Shown: one piece after another, positions 13,799-20,490 of the stretch
Position numbering within the stretch: position 1 is the first letter of the stretch
Layout of the letters: each line of letters begins with the position of its first letter
Position numbers and translations under genes: made by a program
Notes under the pieces: generated by a model
Told to the model about the DNA's origin: nothing
Database searches by the model: none
The model's input: only the letters and a program-made list of their open reading frames with translations
From: an uncultured Eubacteriales bacterium
Lineage (GTDB): Bacteria > Bacillota > Clostridia > Oscillospirales > CAG-272
NCBI GenBank assembly: GCA_934434925.1
Contig: CAKSAC010000010.1
Location: 1 to 64,000 of the forward strand
Length of the DNA stretch: 64,000 bases
Direction of reading: 5' to 3'

Positions 13799-15520
13799 TC
13801 AAATCTTTTCGGGTGTCTTGAGGCAGATGAGGTGCAGGGCGCGCCGGAGGACGGTGTTGGTTGCGGCGGTCAGCGCGATACGCTCCCGTCGAATCTCTTC
13901 CTGTTCGGCAGTGAGAATCTGGCACTCATGGTAAAAGCGGTTGAAAGCGGTGCACAGGTCGAGGATATACCGTGTGACAACGGACGGTTCATAGGTATCC
14001 AGCGCCTCGTTTACCCGCTCGGGGAAGAGGGAAAGCACGCGGCTGAGCGCACGTTCTTCTCCGGTGAGAGGACGGCTGAAAGAAAGCCCGGCCGCTTCGG
14101 ATGTTCCGCCTGCCTTTTCCAGCAGGGAACAGGTGCGCGCATAGGTGTATTGCGCGTATGGGCCGGTCGCGCCGTCAAAGGAAAGTGCGTCGGACAAAGA
14201 AAAGTTGATGTCATGCATCCGGTTGCCGGAAAGATAATAGAAGATAATCGCACCGACGCCGACCGCCTCGGCCACCTCTTCGCTGCCGGCGGTTCCGGTA
14301 TTCTTTTCCGCCGAAATCTCGCCGACTTTTTCAATCGCTTCGCGGAACAGGTCCTTGAGAAGGACGACGTTTCCGGTGCGGGTGGCGAGCTTGGCTCCGC
14401 CGAGGCTGACGGTTCCGTACGGAACGTGTACCAGCCGGTCATACCACGGATATCCCATCAGTTCCACCACCTTGAACCACTGCGCAAAATGGAGTGATTG
14501 CCCCGCGCTGGTTACATAAATGCATTTGTCAAAGCGGTAGGTATCGTACCGATAGACCGCGGCGGCTATGTCACGGGTCGGATAGAGAGTGGAACCGTCG
14601 CGTTTGAGGATCAGGCAGGGCGGCATTTTCCACTTTCCGAGATCCACGACCGATGCGCCGTCGTCCAGCGTCAGCAGGTTCATCTGCTTCATTTTTTCAA
14701 TCTGGGCGGGCATCTTGTCGGTATAAAAACTTTCGCCGTTATAACTGTCAAAACTGATACCGAGGAGCCGATAGGTCTTTTGATATTCCCGGAGGCTGAT
14801 TTCCTTGAACCAGCGCCACAAGGCCAGATTTTCCTCGTCTCCGGCTTCCAGCTTGGCAAATTCGCGCCGCGCTTCGTCATTCAGCGTAGGGTCGTTTTCG
14901 GCCTCGGCATGGAAGCGCACATAGAGTGCCACCAGTTCATCTATTTCCCGGCTCTCCACCTCCTCGCGGCTACCCCATTTGCGGTAAGCCACGATCAGTT
15001 TGCCGAACTGGGTTCCCCAGTCTCCGAGGTGATTGATGCCGACGCAATGATACCCGGCAAATTCATGGAGCAATTTCAGCGAATGCCCGATGACGGTCGT
15101 GCCGAGATGGCCGATATGAAAAGGCTTTGCCACGTTCGGGGAAGAGTAGTCAAGAACCACGGTCTTGCCTTTCCCCGTACGGGGAGAACCGTACATCTCT
15201 CCTTCTGCGGCAATCGTTTCGCAGATTCTGGAAGTCAGCACGGAAGCGTCCGCAAAAAAGTTCAGATAACCGCCGACCGCTTCAATTTTCGAGAAGGCGG
15301 GATCGGAGACGGCCTCTGCCAGCACGGCCGCGATTTTCGGCGGCGCGGCGCGGAGTGTGCGAGAGAGCCGAAAACAGGGGAAGGCCAGATCGCCCATGGA
15401 GGGGTCGGGCGGGTATTCAAGCATAGATTCGATTTCTTCGGGCGAAGGAAGTTCGGCGGAGAAGTTCTTTTGCGCGGTTTCAAAGATCAGGGAGGCCGCG
15501 CGTTTTTTCAGTTCTTTCAT
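13799..15520 (-). CDS. argS: Arginyl-tRNA synthetase
   Basis: A class I aminoacyl-tRNA synthetase that charges tRNA-Arg. The HIGH signature appears as KPFHIGHLGTTVIGHS. The N-terminal additive domain (residues 1-100) and the C-terminal anticodon-binding region with LLEKAG and FYHECQIL are present. The length is 573 residues. ATG 15520 gives MKELKKRAASLIFE, the expected N-terminus; an in-frame ATG at 15592 would overlap the upstream gene by 61 bp. The gene lies 11 bp after the cytidylate-kinase-like gene. Confidence 0.95.
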   Translation of the reverse strand: MKELKKRAASLIFETAQKNFSAELPSPEEIESMLEYPPDPSMGDLAFPCFRLSRTLRAAPPKIAAVLAEAVSDPAFSKIEAVGGYLNFFADASVLTSRICETIAAEGEMYGSPRTGKGKTVVLDYSSPNVAKPFHIGHLGTTVIGHSLKLLHEFAGYHCVGINHLGDWGTQFGKLIVAYRKWGSREEVESREIDELVALYVRFHAEAENDPTLNDEARREFAKLEAGDEENLALWRWFKEISLREYQKTYRLLGISFDSYNGESFYTDKMPAQIEKMKQMNLLTLDDGASVVDLGKWKMPPCLILKRDGSTLYPTRDIAAAVYRYDTYRFDKCIYVTSAGQSLHFAQWFKVVELMGYPWYDRLVHVPYGTVSLGGAKLATRTGNVVLLKDLFREAIEKVGEISAEKNTGTAGSEEVAEAVGVGAIIFYYLSGNRMHDINFSLSDALSFDGATGPYAQYTYARTCSLLEKAGGTSEAAGLSFSRPLTGEERALSRVLSLFPERVNEALDTYEPSVVTRYILDLCTAFNRFYHECQILTAEQEEIRRERIALTAATNTVLRRALHLICLKTPEKI

Positions 15521-15531
15521 GGATGCCTCTT

Positions 15532-16365
15532 TCAAGTATGGGGAAATTCGGTGAGAGGATAGTAGCCGCCCTCGGGAAGCGTCGGCGGGCAATCATCGAT
15601 CCGGCAGGGGAGCAGGTCAAAACCGTGCACCGCGTACGCCAGCGCCGCCTCGGGATGTCCTGTCAGGTAATAGCGCCCGTTCTTTTCGGTAACGGTCGGG
15701 ATAAAAATCTGCGCGTTCATGCGCAACTCCGCCCGCAGACCGGCCAGCAGATCCATTTGCACATCATCGGGGCGGTAATAGATCCGTCCGGCGGAAATGC
15801 GGGCTTCGCGCGACAAACGGCCTTCGGTATGTACCGCCAAAGCGCGCAGGATTTCATCTGCCACCCGGACCGGAGAGATGTGGGTGGTATCCAGAACAAA
15901 ATCATAACTGCGCATATCCTTGATGCGCACGCCGTATTTTTCATAATACCGCTTGTCCTCGCTGCTCCGGCGCGCCTCAATACGTTCCATGGCTTCCTCC
16001 ACACCGGAAAAACACTCGCCGGAGCGGTTGTCGGAAAGAATCCGCTCGGCAGAAACGCGCGGATCCGTGGAGAGATAGACCGAGAAACACCCGGAAACAA
16101 AATGCCAGGCCATCCGGGAGTCGATAATGAGTTTCCCGGGTTTTTCGGAGAGGGCGATCAATCCGTCGTCAATCTCCCGGTCCACTTCGGGGTGCGTCTC
16201 CATGTAAATATTGAAATGGTCGATGGGCAGGCCCTTTTTTTCGGCTAAGGCACGGCAAATCTGCCCGGTGGAATAGATTTCCGCTCCGGTTCTCTCAGAG
16301 AGAAGAGCGGCAACGGTGCTTTTTCCGCTGCCGAGGTCGCCGGCCAGTGCGATTTTGAAATCCAC
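15532..16365 (-). CDS. Cytidylate kinase-like P-loop protein with extra C-terminal domain
   Basis: Residues 1-175 are a nucleoside-monophosphate-kinase-like P-loop domain. The Walker A is GDLGSGKST at residues 9-17, with DSRMAWHF as the core strand and a lid region RRSSEDKRYYEKYG. Residues about 185-277 form a second domain (RISAGRIYYRPDDVQM ... TGHPEAALAYAVHGFDLLPCRI) that recalls the ParB/Srx-type fold. A true CMP kinase would lack it, so the substrate is uncertain. It is the first gene of the operon with argS and yebC and has a consensus promoter. Confidence 0.7.
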   Translation of the reverse strand: MDFKIALAGDLGSGKSTVAALLSERTGAEIYSTGQICRALAEKKGLPIDHFNIYMETHPEVDREIDDGLIALSEKPGKLIIDSRMAWHFVSGCFSVYLSTDPRVSAERILSDNRSGECFSGVEEAMERIEARRSSEDKRYYEKYGVRIKDMRSYDFVLDTTHISPVRVADEILRALAVHTEGRLSREARISAGRIYYRPDDVQMDLLAGLRAELRMNAQIFIPTVTEKNGRYYLTGHPEAALAYAVHGFDLLPCRIDDCPPTLPEGGYYPLTEFPHT

Positions 16366-16463
16366 GGTATGCTCCTTTTTTGAAAATGGTAATACACCCG
16401 TCGGGGGCGGCGTGTAAACGGATACGAAAGGGCAAAACAGTCAATAAAATGGTACAATAAAAT

Positions 16464-16492
16464 ATTATACACGTTCCAGCGTTTTCTGTCAA
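16464..16492 (-). promoter_or_regulatory. Promoter of the cmk-like/argS/yebC operon
   Basis: On the minus strand: TTGACA, 17 nt, TATAAT. Confidence 0.9.
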
Positions 16493-16500
16493 CCACCAAT

Positions 16501-16557
16501 TTCCCGGAACCCGAAAATCCGTGTGGTGTTACAATTTCCCGGAACCTGAAAATCCGC
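16501..16557 (+). repeat. Two 22-bp direct repeats upstream of the first sigG copy
   Basis: TTCCCGGAACCCGAAAATCC (16501) and TTCCCGGAACCTGAAAATCC (16536) are 35 bp apart, each followed by a G-rich G(T/C)G motif. They could be a protein-binding array or a remnant of a multi-repeat insertion-sequence end. The left edge of DR1 falls inside the first one. Confidence 0.5.
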
Positions 16558-16931
16558 GCGTGGTAAAAATTCCCGATTTTTGGTCGTATAAGCCGGGGGC
16601 CGGGGGGACAATACTCATGAGAAAGAGTAAAAGGCGGTGGAATGTTGTATACCCATAAGGTGGAAATTTGCGGCGTGAATACGGCGCAACTGAAAACATT
16701 GACCGATGAAGAAAAGCGTGAATTACTGGTGCTTTCGAGAAATGGTGACAGAGAAGCAAGAAAGGAATTGATCCTCGGAAATCTGCGGCTGGTATTGTCA
16801 ATCGTACAGCGTTTTTCCTCCCGACGCGAGAATGCGGACGATCTTTTTCAGGTCGGATGTATCGGGCTGATCAAGGCGATAGACAATTTCAATACGGAAC
16901 TGGACGTGAAGTTTTCCACCTATGCCGTTCC
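16503..16931 (+). repeat. Direct repeat DR1: 5' part of the sigG locus
   Basis: These 429 bp are, by eye, identical to 19403-19831, with an offset of exactly 2,900 bp and no indel. The repeat covers 139 bp upstream of the sigG start and its first 290 coding bases. Similarity stops at 16932, apart from five shared bases (16933-16937). Confidence 0.95.
16586..16613 (+). promoter_or_regulatory. Candidate sigma-F-type promoter, truncated sigG copy
   Basis: GTATA at 16586, 13 nt, GGGGACAATA at 16604. This fits the sigma-F -35 (GYWTA) and -10 (GGnnAnAnT) boxes, but the spacer is about 2-3 nt shorter than usual. A sigma-F promoter is what one expects for sigG. Confidence 0.4.
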
Positions 16932-16947
16932 AATGATGTTTGTATAG
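16642..16947 (+). pseudogene. Truncated 5' copy of sigG (codons 1-97, then out)
   Basis: The first 96 codons, and the start of codon 97, are identical to the intact sigG at 19542. After STYAVPM it diverges to MFV and stops at 16945-16947. The product would be 101 residues holding the N-terminus and most of sigma region 2 (core-binding helices; NLRLVLSIVQRF, DDLFQVGCIGLIKAIDNF). It would lack the end of region 2.4 and all of regions 3 and 4. It keeps its upstream region and start, so it may still be expressed. It could be inert, or compete for core RNA polymerase. The next gene starts 36 bp later with its own GGAGGT. Confidence 0.85.
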
Positions 16948-16983
16948 CGAAATGCAATACAAGCATCGGAGGTAAATTTGTCT

Positions 16984-17925
16984 ATGAACACTCAAGAAAA
17001 GCTCCCTGTTACAAGAAAAGCCGCAATTTATAAGGCAATTTCGTTATTAGAGAAGCAAGGAAACCGTGAAGAAGAAATCGCTATACTTCAAGAACTTGCG
17101 ACAGGAGTGCCGATATTACAGTGGTCAGAGAAGATAGCAAAAGATTGTATCGACAACTTTTATTTGGAAAATCATCGTTTGCCAACTGTAACGGATTTGC
17201 AAAAGAAAAATGCAGAACTTCCTGCCCATCCAAGCTTTAAGTATATCTTCGGTATTACTGCAAGTCAATGGTTAATGAAGCACGGTCAAGAATATGAGCC
17301 ACCTAAAACAACAAGAAAGCAAACGTTGTTATTAGTACTTGATATGCTTGATGGCGAAGAGCAACAACGGATAAAAGATATGTTAGATGAATATCCACTT
17401 GCAAAATGGAACGAAGTAAATACCATTGATTGTATAGTAACGTTTTATCAGAAGTACAATCGTATGCCTTCTGAAAAGGAAATGGAAGCATACGAAGAAC
17501 TTCCTTATTACGGAATGTTCAAATACAAGTGGAAGAAAAGTTATCTCAAATGGTTGGAGGAATATATTCCGGGTTTATACAAGGCGTTCTTTGACGAGAG
17601 AGTTTACCAAAGAGATTACGTTTCAGATTTTATAAGCGAATATAAAAGACTTCTTCCGAGAAATGAAGCCGATTTTGATAGAAGAAGAAATCAAGAGATT
17701 TGTTGCAAAGCAAGTCACATAAAAATGGCTCTCAACATAACAAGATGGACACAATTGGTCAAACATTGTGGGTTGGATTTATTCGATACGGAAGCCGAAC
17801 GTGTTGCAAAAGAAAAAGCAAAAATCAAATCAGTAAGAATAATTAGTGTTGACTGTGGTGAAAACTTATTCTTTAGAAAGTTTAGTAAAGAGTTGGAGAA
17901 AGAAGTTGCAATTACAAGTGACTGA
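16984..17925 (+). CDS. DNA-binding protein with homing-endonuclease-associated repeats
   Basis: This 313-residue protein is clearly AT-rich in codon use, unlike its surroundings. It holds three related modules of about 50 residues: CIDNFYLENHRLPTVTDL...SQWLMKHG, CIVTFYQKYNRMPSEKEM...YLKWLEEY, and DYVSDFISEYKRLLPR...WTQLVKHCGL. They match the pattern of the helical DNA-binding repeat found beside HNH homing endonucleases. No HNH or other nuclease motif is visible. It may recognise a specific DNA site. ATG 16984 is chosen, 10 nt after GGAGGT; TTG 16978 is an alternative. It lies in the same direction as, and just after, the truncated sigG. Confidence 0.65.
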   Translation: MNTQEKLPVTRKAAIYKAISLLEKQGNREEEIAILQELATGVPILQWSEKIAKDCIDNFYLENHRLPTVTDLQKKNAELPAHPSFKYIFGITASQWLMKHGQEYEPPKTTRKQTLLLVLDMLDGEEQQRIKDMLDEYPLAKWNEVNTIDCIVTFYQKYNRMPSEKEMEAYEELPYYGMFKYKWKKSYLKWLEEYIPGLYKAFFDERVYQRDYVSDFISEYKRLLPRNEADFDRRRNQEICCKASHIKMALNITRWTQLVKHCGLDLFDTEAERVAKEKAKIKSVRIISVDCGENLFFRKFSKELEKEVAITSD

Positions 17926-17932
17926 CAAAAAG

Positions 17933-17961
17933 AAAGAACTGTCAAAAAGTGGCAGTTCTTT
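17933..17961. terminator. Bidirectional terminator
   Basis: AAAGAACTG and CAGTTCTTT form a 9-bp stem between the convergent repeat-protein and SHOCT genes. Confidence 0.8.
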
Positions 17962-17974
17962 GTTTAATTAATGA

Positions 17975-18571
17975 TTAAGCCTTAAAAATCTTGTTTTTAA
18001 TAGAAGCAAATTCTTCTTCGTTTATAATTTGTTGATCAAACAACTTTTTCCATTTTTTAAGATCTTCAACTGAATACTTTTCACCATCCGTGCACTTTAA
18101 AGCCTTTGCTTTTAATATGTCAAATTCATCAGCCGTAATAACTTTTTCCTTTTCCATTTCTTTATACGTGTTTAGAACTGCTACGATGTTACCGTCATTG
18201 TCTGCGGAAAGGCCTTCCTTAATAACGAAACCAAAGAAATCAAGGATTATTGTAAATAAGTAGAGTACTGCGGAAACCCCCATAACTATATAGCCTATGG
18301 AAGTAACTATGTTGAGTTCGCTTGAAGATAAGATTATAAATTTTGATAACCCACATGCTCCTAAAATACCAGCCATGCAGTAACCAACGTTAACTAAAAC
18401 ATTGTTTTTTGCATTTATAAAGCAAATGGCGAGAATTGCAGCTACTACTGAGAGTTCAAGCATGCTGAATGCTATTGCTTGTAATCCTGTAATCATAGAA
18501 TCAACAATGATTCCAATAACCACAGTGATAAAACCGGAAAACATTACGAGTTTTGTGAGTGATTTTTTCAT
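17975..18571 (-). CDS. Membrane protein with two C-terminal SHOCT-like motifs
   Basis: The 198-residue protein begins with four hydrophobic segments (residues about 8-30, 35-52, 60-82 and 90-115). It ends with two short helical hairpin motifs, YKEMEKEKVITADEFDILKAK and LKKWKKLFDQQIINEEEFASIKNK. Those are typical of the SHOCT oligomerisation domain. The gene is strongly AT-rich like its neighbour, so it belongs to the same foreign insert. It has its own consensus promoter, an AGGAG site and a palindrome in the leader that could be an operator. The function is unknown. Confidence 0.65.
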   Translation of the reverse strand: MKKSLTKLVMFSGFITVVIGIIVDSMITGLQAIAFSMLELSVVAAILAICFINAKNNVLVNVGYCMAGILGACGLSKFIILSSSELNIVTSIGYIVMGVSAVLYLFTIILDFFGFVIKEGLSADNDGNIVAVLNTYKEMEKEKVITADEFDILKAKALKCTDGEKYSVEDLKKWKKLFDQQIINEEEFASIKNKIFKA

Positions 18572-18590
18572 TTGTCTTTTCTCCTTTTCG

Positions 18591-18603
18591 GAACAAATTG
18601 TTC
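18591..18603 (-). promoter_or_regulatory. Palindromic candidate operator in the SHOCT-gene leader
   Basis: GAACAA-A-TTGTTC is a perfect 6+6 palindrome between the -10 box and the ribosome binding site. Further GGAACA half-sites lie in the promoter spacer and just upstream. Confidence 0.45.
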
Positions 18604-18615
18604 TTTTTCGATATA

Positions 18616-18644
18616 ATTATACAGAAAATTATGTTCCCTGTCAA
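18616..18644 (-). promoter_or_regulatory. Promoter of the SHOCT membrane gene
   Basis: On the minus strand: TTGACA, 17 nt, TATAAT. Confidence 0.85.
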
Positions 18645-18721
18645 GTAATTTGGAACAAAATGAACGAAAATTATATAATCTATTCGGAGAGGTCAAACGG
18701 CTATAGTTGAAGAGAAAAGGC

Positions 18722-18833
18722 GGTCGGGAAAACGACCTTGCAAGGAGCATGATGGGAATCACCTCTGACCCCCGTCCCCGCGGAGGCGCGAAGCGCCGAA
18801 GCGGGGAAAGCACCCCGGGGCTAACAGGGGTGC
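18722..18833. other. Cluster of three strong hairpins, possible structured RNA or repeat
   Basis: Hairpin 1 is GGTCG/CGACC with loop GGAAAA (18722-18737). Hairpin 2 is nested: CCCCGC/GCGGGG outside and GGCGC/GCGCC with GAA loop inside (18776-18806). Hairpin 3 is GCACCCC/GGGGTGC (18810-18833). The block is very GC-rich within an AT-rich insert and lacks a convincing reading frame. A good ribosome binding site (GGAGGG) and an ATG at 18859 follow, but that frame runs for only about 30 codons before entering the IS30 remnant in another phase. I could not assign a known RNA family. Confidence 0.45.
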
Positions 18834-18944
18834 AGAATTCTACTCCCGGAGGGACTTCATGCGATCCGAACATTCTAACAGCAACGTACTGTTTGACTGG
18901 GGTTCGATAACCAGTAAAACATTGACCGCAGAAGACTTTATCCG

Positions 18945-19402
18945 GCTCCTTGGTATGAAATCATTTTGCGATCCAAAGATAAAACCACCGCTTCTACCGC
19001 CCGGATTCTCAATCGCCTTGAACGGCTTTACGGTAAGTGTTTCTGTCAGATATTCAAAACAATCACTGTAGATAACGGATGTGAATTTGCAAACCCGGAA
19101 ATCCTTGAAAAATCCTGTGTTTATAAGGGAAAACGAACTAAATTCTACTACTGCCATTCCTATTCCTCATGGGAGCGCGGGAGCAATGAAAATGCAAATC
19201 GTATCATTCGTCGTTGCATTCCGAAAGGCATTCCTATTTCTCGCTTTTCCGATTCTGATATTGCCACCGTGCAAGCCTATATCAACGCCATCCCCCGCGC
19301 CATCCTCGGCGACCGTACCGCCGCTTCTCTTTTTGAAAATGAACTTTCAAAAATCGCCCCTTAAATTTTTCAAAAAAATTCCGAATAGGTATTGACATTC
19401 AC
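18945..19402 (+). mobile_element. IS30-family remnant: transposase C-terminal part and right end
   Basis: From about 18945 to 19364 one frame reads EIILRSKDKTTASTAR, then FKTITVDNGCEFANPE, then YYCHSYSSWERGSNENANRI and IPKGIPISRF. These are characteristic blocks of the DDE domain of IS30-family transposases. Two acidic catalytic positions (DNG and the E of SNENANR) are kept, but the N-terminal half, including the DNA-binding domain and first Asp, is gone. The frame opens after a stop at 18915. AT-rich sequence follows, ending in GGTATTGACATTCACC at 19402, which looks like an IS30-type terminus. DR2 begins at the next base. Confidence 0.75.
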
Positions 19403-19831
19403 CCCGGAACCCGAAAATCCGTGTGGTGTTACAATTTCCCGGAACCTGAAAATCCGCGCGTGGTAAAAATTCCCGATTTTTGGTCGTATAAGCCGGGGGC
19501 CGGGGGGACAATACTCATGAGAAAGAGTAAAAGGCGGTGGAATGTTGTATACCCATAAGGTGGAAATTTGCGGCGTGAATACGGCGCAACTGAAAACATT
19601 GACCGATGAAGAAAAGCGTGAATTACTGGTGCTTTCGAGAAATGGTGACAGAGAAGCAAGAAAGGAATTGATCCTCGGAAATCTGCGGCTGGTATTGTCA
19701 ATCGTACAGCGTTTTTCCTCCCGACGCGAGAATGCGGACGATCTTTTTCAGGTCGGATGTATCGGGCTGATCAAGGCGATAGACAATTTCAATACGGAAC
19801 TGGACGTGAAGTTTTCCACCTATGCCGTTCC
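19403..19831 (+). repeat. Direct repeat DR2: 5' part of the intact sigG locus
   Basis: Identical partner of 16503-16931. Its left edge abuts the presumed IS30 terminus, and its right edge runs on into the intact sigG coding sequence. Confidence 0.95.
19486..19513 (+). promoter_or_regulatory. Candidate sigma-F-type promoter of intact sigG
   Basis: The same GTATA, 13-nt spacer and GGGGACAATA as in the first copy. No sigma-A-type promoter was seen in the repeat. Confidence 0.4.
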
Positions 19832-20318
19832 GATGATTATCGGAGAGGTGCGCCGCTATCTGCGGGATAACAACCCGATCCGGGTCAGTCGGTCGTTACG
19901 GGATCTGGCGTACCGCTCGCTCGGGGTGCGGGAAGAGATTCTGCGGCGCGAGAGCCGGGAACCGGGAACAGACGAGATTGCCGCCGCCCTCGGAGAAAAG
20001 AAAGAGGCGGTCGGCCGCGCCATGGAAGCGATCGTCGAGCCGGTATCGCTGTACGAATCGGTTTACAGTGACGGAGATGACGCGGTCTATGTGATTGACC
20101 AGCTGAAAGACAATGAGGCAACGGAAGATAGTTGGATTGAAAATCTTTCCCTGCGGGAAGCCATGAAAAAACTGGGAGAAAGGGAACGCTATATTGTTGA
20201 ACGGCGTTTCTATGCCGGCAGGACGCAAATGGAGATTGCTGAGGAAATCGGCATATCACAGGCGCAGGTCTCGCGGCTTGAAAAAGGCGCTATCGATAAA
20301 ATTCGCCGGGAATTCTGA
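19542..20318 (+). CDS. sigG: RNA polymerase sporulation sigma factor SigG
   Basis: This is the late forespore-specific sigma factor. The SigG hallmark HKVEICGVNT stands at residues 5-14. Region 2 follows (NLRLVLSIVQRF, DDLFQVGCIGLIKAID, KFSTYAVPMIIGEVRRYLRD, NNPIRVSRSLRDLAY). Region 3 is at about 120-180, and region 4 ends with GRTQMEIAEEIGISQAQVSRLEK. The length of 258 residues is normal and the frame is intact. ATG 19542 follows GGCGGTGG. In Bacillus sigG is transcribed by sigma-F and by itself; the candidate sigma-F-type promoter here fits. Its 5' part is duplicated 2.9 kb upstream. No spoIIG genes adjoin it. Confidence 0.95.
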   Translation: MLYTHKVEICGVNTAQLKTLTDEEKRELLVLSRNGDREARKELILGNLRLVLSIVQRFSSRRENADDLFQVGCIGLIKAIDNFNTELDVKFSTYAVPMIIGEVRRYLRDNNPIRVSRSLRDLAYRSLGVREEILRRESREPGTDEIAAALGEKKEAVGRAMEAIVEPVSLYESVYSDGDDAVYVIDQLKDNEATEDSWIENLSLREAMKKLGERERYIVERRFYAGRTQMEIAEEIGISQAQVSRLEKGAIDKIRREF

Positions 20319-20344
20319 GCGGCCGTCAGCCGCTCTGTTTTTTC
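20317..20344 (+). terminator. Terminator after sigG
   Basis: GAGCGGC and GCCGCTC form a 7-bp stem starting within the stop codon, followed by TGTTTTTT. Confidence 0.8.
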
Positions 20345-20398
20345 ATTTTCACGCCCTTTCAAAAGCGAAAAATGATAACTTTATACCAAACGTGAATA

Positions 20399-20427
20399 TT
20401 GACAACCCGACAAGGCAGGCATATAAT
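20399..20427 (+). promoter_or_regulatory. Promoter of the fucosidase gene
   Basis: TTGACA, 17 nt, TATAAT. Confidence 0.9.
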
Positions 20428-20490
20428 AAAGACGAAATACGGCCATAGCAGGAAAGGTCCTGCGATGCCGTCCGAAGTGAGGAAATGAGC

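Noticed and set aside
16642..16947. A skin-type split sigma gene in which excision would be needed to rebuild sigG
   Set aside because: A complete sigG already lies to the right of the insert, so excision is not required for a functional gene.
18591..18603. LexA (SOS) box
   Set aside because: The half-sites GAAC and GTTC are 5 nt apart instead of 4, and no SOS gene is adjacent.
18859..19071. Small gene starting at ATG 18859 with a GGAGGG site
   Set aside because: Only about 30 codons precede the point where sequence becomes the IS30 remnant in a different frame; at best a truncated gene start.
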